A DNA stretch of 46,082 bases from Acidovorax sp. Leaf78 (lineage in GTDB: Bacteria > Pseudomonadota > Gammaproteobacteria > Burkholderiales > Burkholderiaceae_C), in the NCBI RefSeq assembly GCF_001422735.1, contig NZ_LMLZ01000020.1, forward strand, positions 492,891 through 538,972. Direction: 5' to 3'. The position numbers were made by a program, and so were the translations under genes. Shown piece by piece: positions 30,335 to 38,637 of the stretch (position 1 is its first letter; every line of letters starts with the position of its first letter). The notes beneath the pieces were generated by a model that was not told the origin of the DNA, ran no database searches, and saw nothing but the letters and a program-made list of their open reading frames with translations.

Positions 30335-30925
30335 ATGAAAAAGAACCTGCTGGCTGTCGTTGCCCTGTGTGTCCTGTCCTCTGGCGCTGCCATGGCGCAA
30401 CAGGCCGAAGGCCCCTGGATGGTCCGTGCCCGTGCCGTGCACCTGGACAGCGCCAACAAGGACAGCACGCCCCTGGGCCTTGCCATCAACGACAAGACGA
30501 TTCCTGAAGTCGACGTCACCTACTTCTTCAACCAGAACATCGCGGCCGAGCTGATCCTGACCGTGCCGCAAAAGCACACGCTTAGCGCCGGTGGCACCGC
30601 CATCGGCTCGCTCAAGCACCTGCCGCCCACGCTGCTGGTGCAGTACCACTTCAACGCGCCCGGCTTCAAGCCCTATGTGGGCGCGGGCGTGAACTACACG
30701 CGCTTTTCCGGCGTGCGCCTGCCCGCGGGCGTGGACATTGACCGCAACAGCGTCGGCCCCGCGCTGCAGGTGGGTGTGGACATTCCGCTGGCCAAGAATC
30801 TATACCTCAACTTCGATGTGAAGAAAGTCTTCATCAAGACCGATGTGTCGGCCGGCGGCGCGAAGCTGGGCACCTTCAAGGCCGACCCGGTGCTGGTGGG
30901 CGTGGGCCTGGGCTGGAGGTTCTAG
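30335..30925 (+). CDS. OmpW family outer membrane protein
   Basis: 196 residues with signal peptide 1-22 (MKKNLLAVVALCVLSSGAAMA). The mature protein fits an eight-stranded barrel: WMVRARAVHLD at the first strand, then EVDVTYFFNQNIAAELILTV, LLVQYHFNAPGFKPYVGAGV, a conserved OmpW stretch, and the C-terminal terminal-Phe signal VGVGLGWRF used by the BAM machinery. OmpW proteins form a narrow hydrophobic channel and respond to salt, oxygen or oxidative stress; the exact cargo here is unknown. Confidence 0.9.
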   Translation: MKKNLLAVVALCVLSSGAAMAQQAEGPWMVRARAVHLDSANKDSTPLGLAINDKTIPEVDVTYFFNQNIAAELILTVPQKHTLSAGGTAIGSLKHLPPTLLVQYHFNAPGFKPYVGAGVNYTRFSGVRLPAGVDIDRNSVGPALQVGVDIPLAKNLYLNFDVKKVFIKTDVSAGGAKLGTFKADPVLVGVGLGWRF

Positions 30926-30929
30926 GGGG

Positions 30930-31050
30930 CTCCCCCTGAGGCGCTGCGCGCCTGCGTGGCAGTGCCAGAGGCACGGCCTCTTCGGCCTGTCCAAGCCTGC
31001 GCAGGCAGGCTTGGAGCCGCAGGCCTCAGCCCCTGAGGGGGACACCTCCT
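30930..31050. repeat. GC-rich imperfect inverted-repeat block downstream of ompW
   Basis: The block begins CTCCCCCTGAGGCGCTGCGC and ends CCCCTGAGGGGGAC, so TCCCCCT and AGGGGGA face each other. Inside is a perfect 10-bp stem (CCAAGCCTGC/GCAGGCTTGG, 30991-31014) and a GGCCTCTTCGGCC-type hairpin. No T-run follows. It looks like an intergenic repeat unit of the kind scattered in related genomes, which I recall but could not verify. Confidence 0.45.
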
Positions 31051-31202
31051 GTGGACCGGCAACGCCGGGCCCACGGTGGCGCTGGCCTGGGCAGCGCCGG
31101 CATTGATCGGGCGTGGCGGTTGACGGCTGGCTTGCATGCCATGGTCAGCACACCGTGCGTCCCGATCTGGCTATCTCCACCAGCGTCACCAACGTGCGAG
31201 TG

Positions 31203-31451
31203 TCAGGCCAACAGTCCGCAGCCCACCGGCTTGAGCACGCGTTCGGTGGATGCCGGGTACTTGGCCAGCTTGGACGCAGGCCTGCGCGGGCGCTGCACCA
31301 GGTCACCGCCGCAGTTGGGGCAGATGTGGTCGAGACGCGTGCCGGCGCAGTCACGGCAGAAGGTGCATTCGAAGGTGCAGATGCGGGCGTCGGTGGAGTC
31401 GGGCGGCAAATCTTTGTTGCAGCATTCGCAGTTGGGTCGCAGCTCGAGCAT
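31203..31451 (-). CDS. DUF1272 domain protein (small zinc-ribbon-like)
   Basis: 82 residues from ATG 31451. Seven of the Cys lie in CECC, CTFECTFCRDC and CPNCG arrangements (LRPNCECCNKDLPPDS, ARICTFECTFCRDCAG, DHICPNCGGDLVQRP), consistent with a double zinc site. This is the DUF1272 family, of unknown function. Monocistronic; nothing recognisable in the 277 bases downstream apart from the GC-rich repeat block, or in the 179 bases upstream. Confidence 0.85.
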   Translation of the reverse strand: MLELRPNCECCNKDLPPDSTDARICTFECTFCRDCAGTRLDHICPNCGGDLVQRPRRPASKLAKYPASTERVLKPVGCGLLA

Positions 31452-31630
31452 GGGTGTCCTTGGGTGGTAGTAAGGATGAAGATGGGGAAGTGGCGGTGCC
31501 AAGCGTATGCCAAGCCTTTGCTGCAGGGCAAGGTGCCGATGGGGTGTGCACCGGCAGTCCAGCCCACTGCGCCAGCGCGCGCCTCGGTCCTTTGTCAGTG
31601 GCTCCACGCCGCCGCAACGCAGCTACGCAG

Positions 31631-32668
31631 CTACGGCTTGCGGCCTTGCGGTGGCGCTGGCGCGGCAAGCACCACCTCGGCACCCCACATCCGCTTCCAC
31701 AGCCAGGGCAGAGCAGTGGCCAGGTCCGGGCGCTGCATCTGCAGCGTGGCGGCGCGTTGGCCTGTCGCCATCTCTGCGGGTGTGCCCAGGTTGAAGTGAA
31801 AGCTGTAGGTGGGCTCGTTGCCCATGCGCAGGTCGGTGATGAAGACGTCGCCCCCGGCGTCTTCACTCATTTTGAAGAAGCCGTGGCTGAATCGGGCCAC
31901 GCGGTCCACCAAGGCGTTGTCTTGGTAGCGTGTGTACAGATGCCCGCCCCGCTCGTGGGCGGTCCACCGCACGGGGCGGCCGCCATCCAGCAGCGAGTAG
32001 TAGCCTTCGTAGTAGTGCGTGGGCGTCATGGCGACGGCGCGCCACAGCACGGTGTTGAAAGGTGCCGGCGTGACGAGCAACTGCCCGGGCGTGAGATGCG
32101 GCACCGGCGCGGACGCCAGCACCTGGCGGGTGACGATCTGCTGCGCGGCCACGCCCCAGGCCAGGTAAGCCGTGCTGAGCACCAACCCCGCCCGAGCCCA
32201 GGCGATGCCGCGTCCCTGGCGCATGCTCAGCGCAAACCCCACGCCTAGCAGCAGCGGCACGGTGTACAGCGGGTCGATGATGAACACGCTGCCCACGGCA
32301 TACGGCGTGTCGGTGAAGGGCCGCAGCAGCTGCGTGCCGTACACCGTCATCCAGTCCAGCAGCGGGTGGGTGATGAGGGCGAGCCACAGGGCCAGCCACC
32401 AGCGCGTGAACAGGTCCGCTTCGCGGTGCAGGCGCGACACCAGCCATGCCATCGGCACCGACAGCAGCGTCAGGTAGAACAGGGCATGGCTTGCCGCGCG
32501 GTGCAGCACCATGTTCAGGATGGCATCGCCGTGGCTGACGAAGGCATCGAGGTCAGGCAGCGTGCCGGCAATGCCGCCCCACAGCGCGGCCTTCCACACG
32601 GCGGTGCGGCGGCCCAGGGTGGCGATGGCGACAGAGGAGCCCAGAACGAGTTGGGTGACGGAATCCAT
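31631..32668 (-). CDS. DUF457/YdjM family membrane-bound metal-dependent hydrolase
   Basis: 345 residues. The conserved N-terminal region is MDSVTQLVLGSSVAIATLGR then GIAGTLPDLDAFVSHGD and LHRAASHALFYLTLLSVPM, with Asp and His residues that form the metal site in this family. WWLALWLALITHPLLDWMT continues it. Several hydrophobic helices lie in the first 210 residues; the last 130 residues are soluble. Relatives include YdjM, a LexA-regulated inner membrane protein; substrate unknown. No LexA box was noticed upstream. Confidence 0.87.
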   Translation of the reverse strand: MDSVTQLVLGSSVAIATLGRRTAVWKAALWGGIAGTLPDLDAFVSHGDAILNMVLHRAASHALFYLTLLSVPMAWLVSRLHREADLFTRWWLALWLALITHPLLDWMTVYGTQLLRPFTDTPYAVGSVFIIDPLYTVPLLLGVGFALSMRQGRGIAWARAGLVLSTAYLAWGVAAQQIVTRQVLASAPVPHLTPGQLLVTPAPFNTVLWRAVAMTPTHYYEGYYSLLDGGRPVRWTAHERGGHLYTRYQDNALVDRVARFSHGFFKMSEDAGGDVFITDLRMGNEPTYSFHFNLGTPAEMATGQRAATLQMQRPDLATALPWLWKRMWGAEVVLAAPAPPQGRKP

Positions 32669-32756
32669 GCGGGCGTGTGGTGCGGATGCGGAGCAGGGTG
32701 GGGGGATGGAGGGTGGGGGCGATGGCTGGTGATGTCACCGTCGCCGTTCGACCCTA

Positions 32757-33440
32757 TCAGGTCTGCACGACGATCGGGAATTCTCCCCGCACGCCGTCGG
32801 CCGCGGGGGCGAAGCGGACCGTGAGCGCCGCACGCTCCTTTTCGCCCAGACGGCTCCAGAGGTAGTCGCGCGCATTGCCGGCGTCGCCCGCCACGTACAT
32901 CTGCGTGGTCAGCAGTTCGCGCCCTGGCAGCCGCACCTTGAAGTGGATGTGCGGCGTGCGGCCGGTGTACGGCGCGGGCCGTATGGTGCGAAAGCGGTAG
33001 CGCCCGTCGCGCCCCAGCACCACGCGGCCAAAGCCCTGGAAGGCCGGTGCCGCCTTGCCGCCGTCGCCCGGGTGGTGGTAGTGGCCGTCGGCATCGCACT
33101 GCCAGATCTCGACCGTGCCGCCCGACAGCGGCACGCCCTGCGTGTCGGTGACCCGGCCTTCCACCCAGACAGCCTCACCCTGGGTATAGCGCAGCATCCC
33201 GTTGCGCAGCAGGTCGCCGTCGCTGTCGGCCGGGATGTCCACGGGGTAGTAGGGCCCTTCGGTCTGGCGCGGCGTGGGCATGGTGCGGGCCTGGGCCGCT
33301 GCGGGCTGCACCAGCGCCGGCGCGGCGACCAGGGCAGCACCCCGCAGGCCCTGCTGCAGCCACTGGCGGCGTGTGGTGGCGATGGGGGCGGTGGAGGCAG
33401 GGTGCAGTGGCGAAAGACTCGGAGTGGCAATGTCGGGCAT
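32757..33440 (-). CDS. Intradiol ring-cleavage dioxygenase, Tat-exported (protocatechuate 3,4-dioxygenase beta-like)
   Basis: 227 residues. An N-terminal TTRRQWLQQGLRGAALVAAP stretch looks like a twin-arginine signal, followed by AAAQAR as a possible cleavage site. The catalytic domain has PTPRQTEGPYYPVDIP, VEIWQCDADGHYHHPGD, then YRFRTIRPAPYTGRTPHIHF, giving two Tyr and two His that would bind Fe(III). It is alone, without an alpha subunit gene or ring-cleavage pathway. Similar exported stand-alone dioxygenases exist, but the substrate cannot be assigned. Confidence 0.88.
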   Translation of the reverse strand: MPDIATPSLSPLHPASTAPIATTRRQWLQQGLRGAALVAAPALVQPAAAQARTMPTPRQTEGPYYPVDIPADSDGDLLRNGMLRYTQGEAVWVEGRVTDTQGVPLSGGTVEIWQCDADGHYHHPGDGGKAAPAFQGFGRVVLGRDGRYRFRTIRPAPYTGRTPHIHFKVRLPGRELLTTQMYVAGDAGNARDYLWSRLGEKERAALTVRFAPAADGVRGEFPIVVQT

Positions 33441-33771
33441 CGTGGGCTCCTGCCTGGGGCGGCTGCGGGTAGTGATCGGCTCCGTGTGGGTCGCACGGCG
33501 GTAGGAGCCGCCCGACGCGCAAAAAGTGCCGCAGTGTCGTGCAGGCCGGTGAGGGCTGCGAGGGCGCCCTTTGCGCCGCAGGCAACGGGGAAATGACCTA
33601 CACGCAGCATCATCCCGCCGCCGCAGAATGTCCCGGCGGTCGTGGGGTTATATTGCCTTTCACGGTCCAGCCTGCGTGCGGGATGGTCGGCTCGGAGCCT
33701 GTAGGCTCTACGGCGGTTCCGCTCTTTCACCAGCAGTGGCAAGCCATGCCGCGCGAGACGCTTCAAGATCC
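33441..33771. other. Intergenic region between the dioxygenase gene and egtD
   Basis: 331 bases, divergent arrangement. TATATT at 33649 may be a -10 for egtD. A small GAGCC-TGTA-GGCTC hairpin lies at 33695-33708 in the presumed egtD leader. No known riboswitch pattern was recognised. Confidence 0.5.
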
Positions 33772-34704
33772 ATGCCTTTGCCCAGCCCCTCCGATGACGC
33801 TACCGATGACATTGCGCGCGGTCTGAACCAGCGCCCTGCCAGCATCTCCCCCAAGTACTTCTACGACCAGCACGGCTCAGAGCTCTTCGAAGAGATCACA
33901 CGGTTGCCCGAGTACTACCCCACTCGCACCGAAACCGCGCTCATGCAGCAGCACGCAGACAGCATTGGCCGGGCCGTGGGCCCGGGCCGTACGCTGATCG
34001 AGCTGGGCGCGGGCAACTGCCAGAAGGCGCGCGCGCTGTGCCGCCTGGTGCAGCCGGCCTGTTTTGTGGGCGTGGACATATCGGCCGACTTTCTGCAGGC
34101 CGCGGTGCAGGGCCTGCGCGATGACTTTCCGGGGCTGGATGCGCGCGCCGTGGGCGGCGACATGACCCGGGGCGTGGTGCTGCCCGCAGACATTCCGCGC
34201 AAGGGGCGGCTGGTGTTCTACCCGGGCTCGTCCATCGGCAACTTCGATCCGCCGCACGCCCTGGAGCTGCTGGCCCACATGCGCGAGCTGATTGACGACG
34301 ATGGTGGCCTGCTCATCGGCATCGACCTGCCCAAGGACGTGCAGGTGCTCGAAGCCGCATACGACGACGCAGCAGGCGTCACGGCCGCGTTCAACCGCAA
34401 CGTGCTCACGCATGTGAACCGCCTGATTGGCAGCGACTTCGACGTGCAGCAGTGGCAGCACCGCGCGTTCTTCAACCAGGAAGAGTCGCGCATCGAGATG
34501 CACCTGGAAGCCCTGGCCGACGCGCAAGTGCGCTGGCCCGGCGGTGCCCGCCGGTTTGACCAGGGCGAGCGCATCCACACCGAAAACAGCTACAAATACC
34601 CCCTACCCGTTTTTACCGACATGCTGGCGCGCGCCGGGTTCTCCCAGGCCCAGGCCTGGACGGATGACCGCGGCTGGTTTGCCGTGGTGCATGCGCGCCC
34701 TTGA
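33772..34704 (+). CDS. egtD: L-histidine N-alpha-methyltransferase
   Basis: First step of ergothioneine synthesis: three SAM-dependent methylations of histidine to hercynine. 310 residues from ATG 33772 (MPLPSPSDDATDDIARGLNQ). Family stretches are clear: SISPKYFYDQHGSELFEEI, LPEYYPTRTETALM, the SAM site IELGAGNCQKARAL, FYPGSSIGNFDP, GLLIGIDLPKD and TENSYKYPLPVF. egtB follows after 13 bases, with its ribosome site overlapping the egtD stop. Confidence 0.96.
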   Translation: MPLPSPSDDATDDIARGLNQRPASISPKYFYDQHGSELFEEITRLPEYYPTRTETALMQQHADSIGRAVGPGRTLIELGAGNCQKARALCRLVQPACFVGVDISADFLQAAVQGLRDDFPGLDARAVGGDMTRGVVLPADIPRKGRLVFYPGSSIGNFDPPHALELLAHMRELIDDDGGLLIGIDLPKDVQVLEAAYDDAAGVTAAFNRNVLTHVNRLIGSDFDVQQWQHRAFFNQEESRIEMHLEALADAQVRWPGGARRFDQGERIHTENSYKYPLPVFTDMLARAGFSQAQAWTDDRGWFAVVHARP

Positions 34705-34717
34705 GGATTTACTCACT

Positions 34718-35974
34718 ATGACCAACATGGATGTGTGCCCCCCGTTGACCGCGCTGCTCTCGCGCTACGCCGCCGTGCGGGACCACTCCGTGGCTCTGGT
34801 GGCGCCCCTGTCGGCCGAAGACTGCGGCGCGCAGTCCATGCCCGACGCCAGCCCGGCCAAGTGGCACCTGGCGCACACCACTTGGTTCTTTGAAACCTTC
34901 GTGCTGGAACCGAACGAGCCAGGCTTCGCACCGTTCGATCCCGCGTTCCGCGTGCTCTTCAATTCCTACTACAACGGCGTGGGCGCCAAGCACCCGCGTG
35001 CACAGCGCGGCCTGCTCACCCGGCCGTCACTCGATGCCGTGCGGGCCTATCGTGCCAACGTGGACCAGCGCATGGCGCGCCTGTTGCCCACCGTGCTGAA
35101 CGACGCTGCGCTGTGCTCGTTGATCGAGCTGGGCCTGCAGCACGAGCAGCAGCACCAGGAGCTCCTGGTAACGGACGTCAAGCACCTGCTGTCGTGCAAT
35201 TCCACATGGCCGGCGTACGGCACCGCTGCCGATTCGGCGGGCGACCTGGCCCTGGTGCCTGCCACCGAGCCCTTCGGGTGGCTGACGCTTGACGGCGGGC
35301 TGGTGGACATCGGCCACCGGTGCGACGGTTTTGCCTTCGACAACGAAAGCCCGCGCCACCGCACTTATCTCGCGCCGTACGCGCTGGCCTCGCGGCTGGT
35401 GACCAACGCGGAATGGCTGGCCTTTGTCGAAGGCGGCGGCTACGACAACCCCGCCCACTGGCTGGCCGAAGGCTGGGATTGGCGCGTGGCCCAGGGGCTT
35501 GACCACCCCCTGTACTGGCAGCAGTTGGACAGTGGCGTCTGGCATGTGTTCACCCTGGAAGGACTGCAGCCGCTGCGGGGTGACTTACCGGTGGTGCACC
35601 TGTCGTATTACGAGGCCGATGCCTACGCCCGCTGGGTGGGCGCGCGCCTGCCCACCGAAGCCGAGTGGGAGCATGCTGCGCAAGCCGTAGCGGCTGACGG
35701 GCATGATGATGAAGGCCACGATGGCCAAGCGCTGGAACAACTGTTCGGCAGCGCCTGGCAATGGACGCAATCGAGCTACGCCGCGTACCCGGGCTTTCGC
35801 ACCGCCGAAGGCGCGGTGGGCGAGTACAACGGCAAGTTCATGGTCAATCAGTACGTGCTGCGCGGCAGCTCGTGCGCCACACCTGCCGGGCATGCGCGCA
35901 GCACCTACCGCAACTTCTTCCCGGCCACGGCGCGTTGGCAGTACACGGGGCTGCGCTTGGCGCGTGACGCTTGA
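34718..35974 (+). CDS. egtB: Ergothioneine biosynthesis sulfoxide synthase
   Basis: Fe(II)-dependent enzyme that joins hercynine to a thiol (gamma-glutamylcysteine or cysteine) with O2. 418 residues from ATG 34718, with GAGGA at 34703-34707. The N-terminal DinB-like domain supplies metal His residues: H50/H53 region (KWHLAHTTWF) and H142-x3-H146-x-E148 (HEQQHQELL). The C-terminal formylglycine-generating-enzyme-like domain covers about 180-415 (VTNAEWLAFVEGGGYDNPAHW, ARLPTEAEWEHAA, QYVLRGSSCATP). Only egtD and egtB are present; the C-S lyase egtE is not seen here, as in many proteobacteria. Confidence 0.95.
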   Translation: MTNMDVCPPLTALLSRYAAVRDHSVALVAPLSAEDCGAQSMPDASPAKWHLAHTTWFFETFVLEPNEPGFAPFDPAFRVLFNSYYNGVGAKHPRAQRGLLTRPSLDAVRAYRANVDQRMARLLPTVLNDAALCSLIELGLQHEQQHQELLVTDVKHLLSCNSTWPAYGTAADSAGDLALVPATEPFGWLTLDGGLVDIGHRCDGFAFDNESPRHRTYLAPYALASRLVTNAEWLAFVEGGGYDNPAHWLAEGWDWRVAQGLDHPLYWQQLDSGVWHVFTLEGLQPLRGDLPVVHLSYYEADAYARWVGARLPTEAEWEHAAQAVAADGHDDEGHDGQALEQLFGSAWQWTQSSYAAYPGFRTAEGAVGEYNGKFMVNQYVLRGSSCATPAGHARSTYRNFFPATARWQYTGLRLARDA

Positions 35975-36001
35975 GTCGCTTTACCGGGGCATCTGGCCCG
36001 C

Positions 36002-36451
36002 TCAGGGTTCCATGCGGAAGGTGTGCTGCAGCACCAGCCGGGCGGGCTCGCCGTTGCGCACCAGCGGCGCAAACTTCCAGCGACGCACCGCATCGATCGC
36101 CGGCTTGTGCAGAGCATCTTCGCCCGTTCCCGACACTACGCGCGTGGTACCGACCAGCCCGCTGGGCATGACCTCGAACGACACCGTCACGTCGCCGCGC
36201 GCTTTTTGCGAGGTGTCGTTCAGCAGGAAAGACGGGTAGCGCGGCAGCGGCGCCTCCAGCAGCGTCAAAGGCGTATCCAGCGGCGGCGACACCTGCTGCC
36301 GCAGCAGTTGCTCGTCCTCCTTCTGGCGGAAACTGGTGACGTGGGATTCGGTCACATCCGCTCCGCGGGGCGGGGTGAACAGTGAGGAACTGCAGCCGGC
36401 CAGAGTCAGCAGGCCGAGGGTGAGCGGTGCAAGAGTAGATAGGCGGAACAT
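36002..36451 (-). CDS. TonB C-terminal domain lipoprotein
   Basis: 149 residues. Signal peptide with lipobox LAGC (Cys20). A short linker leads to a TonB-like C-terminal domain: RYPSFLLNDTSQKARGDVTV, VMPSGLVGTTRVVSGTGEDA and IDAVRRWKFAPLVRNGEP. Classic TonB is held by a transmembrane helix; here the domain is lipid-anchored, with no Pro-rich spanning segment and no ExbB/ExbD genes nearby. A role in energy transduction is therefore doubtful. It is convergent with egtB. Confidence 0.85.
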   Translation of the reverse strand: MFRLSTLAPLTLGLLTLAGCSSSLFTPPRGADVTESHVTSFRQKEDEQLLRQQVSPPLDTPLTLLEAPLPRYPSFLLNDTSQKARGDVTVSFEVMPSGLVGTTRVVSGTGEDALHKPAIDAVRRWKFAPLVRNGEPARLVLQHTFRMEP

Positions 36452-36542
36452 GGCGATGGAGGGTCAGGGCGCCCCGCGATCTGCGGGGCCATCCCGCCAG
36501 TATCCCGCAACTGGCATCCGCTGCGGTCGAACGGTCGAACGG

Positions 36543-37826
36543 TCAGACGGCGTCGAGTGCCTGCACCAGGTCCGCCTGCAGGTCGTCGATGTGCTCGATG
36601 CCCACCGACAGGCGCACCATGCTTTCGCTCACGCCTGCCTTGGCCAGCTCTTCGGGGTTGAGCTGGCGGTGCGTGGTCGATGCAGGATGCGTGGCCAACG
36701 ATTTCGCGTCGCCGATGTTCACCAGGCGGGTGAAGAGTTGCAGCGCATCCAGAAAGCGCGCACCTGCCGCCCGTGGGTCGGCATCGGCGCTCTTGAGCCC
36801 GAAGCTCAGGATGCCGGATGCCTTGCCGCCGGATTGCCGCTGCACCAGTGCGTGGTCCGGGTGGTCCGGCAGGCCCGCGTAGCGCACCCATTCCACCTTG
36901 GGGTGGCTTTGCAGGTACTTCGCCAGCGCCAGCGTGTTGTCGCAGATGCGGTCCATGCGCAGGGCCAGGGTCTCGATGCCTTGCAGGATCAAGAAGGCAT
37001 TGAGCGGTGCCAGCGCCGCGCCGGTATTGCGCAGCGGCACCACGCGCGCGCGGCCGATGAAGGCGGCGGGGCCCAGCGCCTCGGTGTAGACCACGCCGTG
37101 GTAGCTCACGTCGGGCTCGTTCAGGCGCGGAAAGCGCGCCTTGTGTTCGGCCCATGGGAACTTGCCGCTGTCCACGATGGCGCCGCCCACGCTGTTGCCG
37201 TGGCCGCCCAGGTACTTGGTGAGCGAGTGCACCACGATGTCGGCGCCATGCTCGATGGGGCGCAGCAGGTAGGGGCTGGGCACCGTGTTGTCCACGATCA
37301 GCGGAATGCCGTGCGCATGGGCCACATCGGCCAGCGCGCGGATGTCGGTCACGTTGCCCAGCGGGTTGCCGATGGACTCGATGAAGATCGCCTTGGTGCG
37401 TGCGTCGATGTGCTGCGCAAAGCTGGCCGGGTCGCGCGGGTCGGCAAAGCGCGTGGTGATGCCCTGCAGGGGCAGCGTGTGCGCAAACAGGTTGTAGGTG
37501 CCGCCGTAGAGCGTGCTGGCCGACACGATGTTGTCGCCCGCCTCGGCAATGGTCTGGATCGCGTAGGTGATGGCCGCCATGCCCGAGGCCACGGCCAGCG
37601 CCGCGATGCCGCCTTCGAGCGCCGCGACGCGCTTTTCCAGCACGTCGGTCGTCGGGTTCATGATGCGGGTGTAGATGTTGCCCGGCACTTTCAGATCGAA
37701 CAGGTCCGCGCCGTGCTGCGCGCTGTCGAAGGCGTAGGCCACCGTCTGGTAGATGGGCACGGCCACGGCCTTGGTGGTGGGGTCGGGCGAGTAGCCTGCG
37801 TGGACGGCAAGGGTTTCGATCTTCAT
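36543..37826 (-). CDS. metY: O-acetylhomoserine sulfhydrylase (PLP enzyme)
   Basis: Makes homocysteine from O-acetylhomoserine and sulfide in methionine synthesis. 427 residues from ATG 37826 ([20 protein letters not shown]), the usual length for MetY. Cys/Met-metabolism PLP fold: [60 protein letters not shown] and the PLP lysine in [17 protein letters not shown]. The C-terminal region [20 protein letters not shown] is typical. The length and the insert around residues 230-260 favour MetY over MetB or MetZ. Confidence 0.93.
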   Translation of the reverse strand: MKIETLAVHAGYSPDPTTKAVAVPIYQTVAYAFDSAQHGADLFDLKVPGNIYTRIMNPTTDVLEKRVAALEGGIAALAVASGMAAITYAIQTIAEAGDNIVSASTLYGGTYNLFAHTLPLQGITTRFADPRDPASFAQHIDARTKAIFIESIGNPLGNVTDIRALADVAHAHGIPLIVDNTVPSPYLLRPIEHGADIVVHSLTKYLGGHGNSVGGAIVDSGKFPWAEHKARFPRLNEPDVSYHGVVYTEALGPAAFIGRARVVPLRNTGAALAPLNAFLILQGIETLALRMDRICDNTLALAKYLQSHPKVEWVRYAGLPDHPDHALVQRQSGGKASGILSFGLKSADADPRAAGARFLDALQLFTRLVNIGDAKSLATHPASTTHRQLNPEELAKAGVSESMVRLSVGIEHIDDLQADLVQALDAV

Positions 37827-38002
37827 GCGGAGGGGTCTCCCGTTGGATGGAATGAAAACGCTGACACGGGCGCCTGCGGCAGGGGTGCGCGCGGGCGGCA
37901 GCGGCCATTCTTGCACCGGGGCGGTGCGCATGGGTCGAATCGTTGGCTATGAGCTTATGCGCAGAATGCAGGCGCACCCCAGCCTGCAGATTTGAAGTGA
38001 AA

Positions 38003-38054
38003 AATGCCTCCAGCGCTTTCTGGTAAAGCGCCAGAAGCTCTCATTTTGAGAGCG
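38003..38054 (+). repeat. Two-hairpin dispersed repeat, intergenic full-length copy
   Basis: AATGCCTCC is followed by hairpin 1 (GCGCTTT/AAAGCGC), the spacer CCAGAA and hairpin 2 (GCTCTCA-tttt-GAGAGC). It matches the layout of the in-frame copy in purL (24804) and the reversed copy before pssA (12187). Hairpin 2 supplies the stop codon of the small minus-strand frame at 38041. Confidence 0.6.
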
Positions 38055-38163
38055 CCTTCCCAGGCAGCCGTGCCCGGTAGAACTGCAACGGCACGGCCAG
38101 CGCCTCCGTCTCCTTGGCGTGCTGGTTGAGCAACGACTTCTTCATCTTGCCCACCACATGCAT
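38041..38163 (-). pseudogene. Small hypothetical frame, possibly a gene remnant
   Basis: 40 residues from ATG 38163, ending LPGKALSK. The composition (KMKKSLLNQHAKETEALAVP) is more protein-like than the usual antisense noise, and the frame is open upstream to 38292. Its stop lies inside the dispersed repeat, so an older gene may have been cut by the repeat. No family is recognised and no good ribosome site is seen. It may also be chance. Confidence 0.25.
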
Positions 38164-38291
38164 CTCGCACGATGAGTCTTTTTCCAATTGACCAGCATCT
38201 ATGTTTCGGCCTTGATGGCTCCGAAAAGAGTACGTGGGTGCTTGGCGTAATCGCGAGGCTGGTCTTCGCTCTCTTGCTCTTACATGCCGCA

Positions 38292-38637
38292 AGCCATTGT
38301 TGGAGAGTTGTTCATTGCTTACTTGTTACTAATGCAGTTGGCCTGCTTGAAATTATTGATTTTTTGATTAGTACAATTTAGAGGCTTATGTTGTTTTGTG
38401 GGTTAATTTTATATTTAATTTTGATTTGCCAATTATTTTCCAAATAATTGATGTAATTTTTGTCAAAAGTCACATTTGCACACAAATGGAAATTGCTCCA
38501 TAAATAAAATCTGGACGATTTTGTCTGATGAACCGGGCATCGGTCACCGTCCGCGCGAAGCCAATAAATAGCAATAGATCAAGCTAGGTTTCAATGTTGT
38601 TGCGCACGATGCTTTGCTAAATTGAGAGAGGGTTTCC
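38292..38637. other. AT-rich junction upstream of the accessory gene pair
   Basis: From about 38330 to 38520 the base composition falls to roughly a third G+C, in contrast with the high-GC genome. No gene is supported (a 69-codon plus-strand frame at 38172-38381 lacks a ribosome site). A small ATTTG-CACA-CAAAT inverted repeat lies at 38473-38486. The region probably carries the promoter of the 1526-residue protein gene and may mark an insertion boundary. No tRNA, integrase or direct repeat was seen. Confidence 0.6.

Noticed and set aside
33590..33771. Possible SAM- or SAH-sensing riboswitch before egtD
   Set aside because: Only one small hairpin is evident; no conserved core of a known riboswitch class was recognised.
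37827..37980. Regulatory palindrome or SAM riboswitch before metY
   Set aside because: GCATAAGCTCATAGC looks suggestive but its halves are not symmetric, and no riboswitch core was seen.
38172..38381. 69-codon plus-strand frame with a hydrophobic stretch
   Set aside because: No ribosome site, no family resemblance, runs into AT-rich DNA; probably chance.
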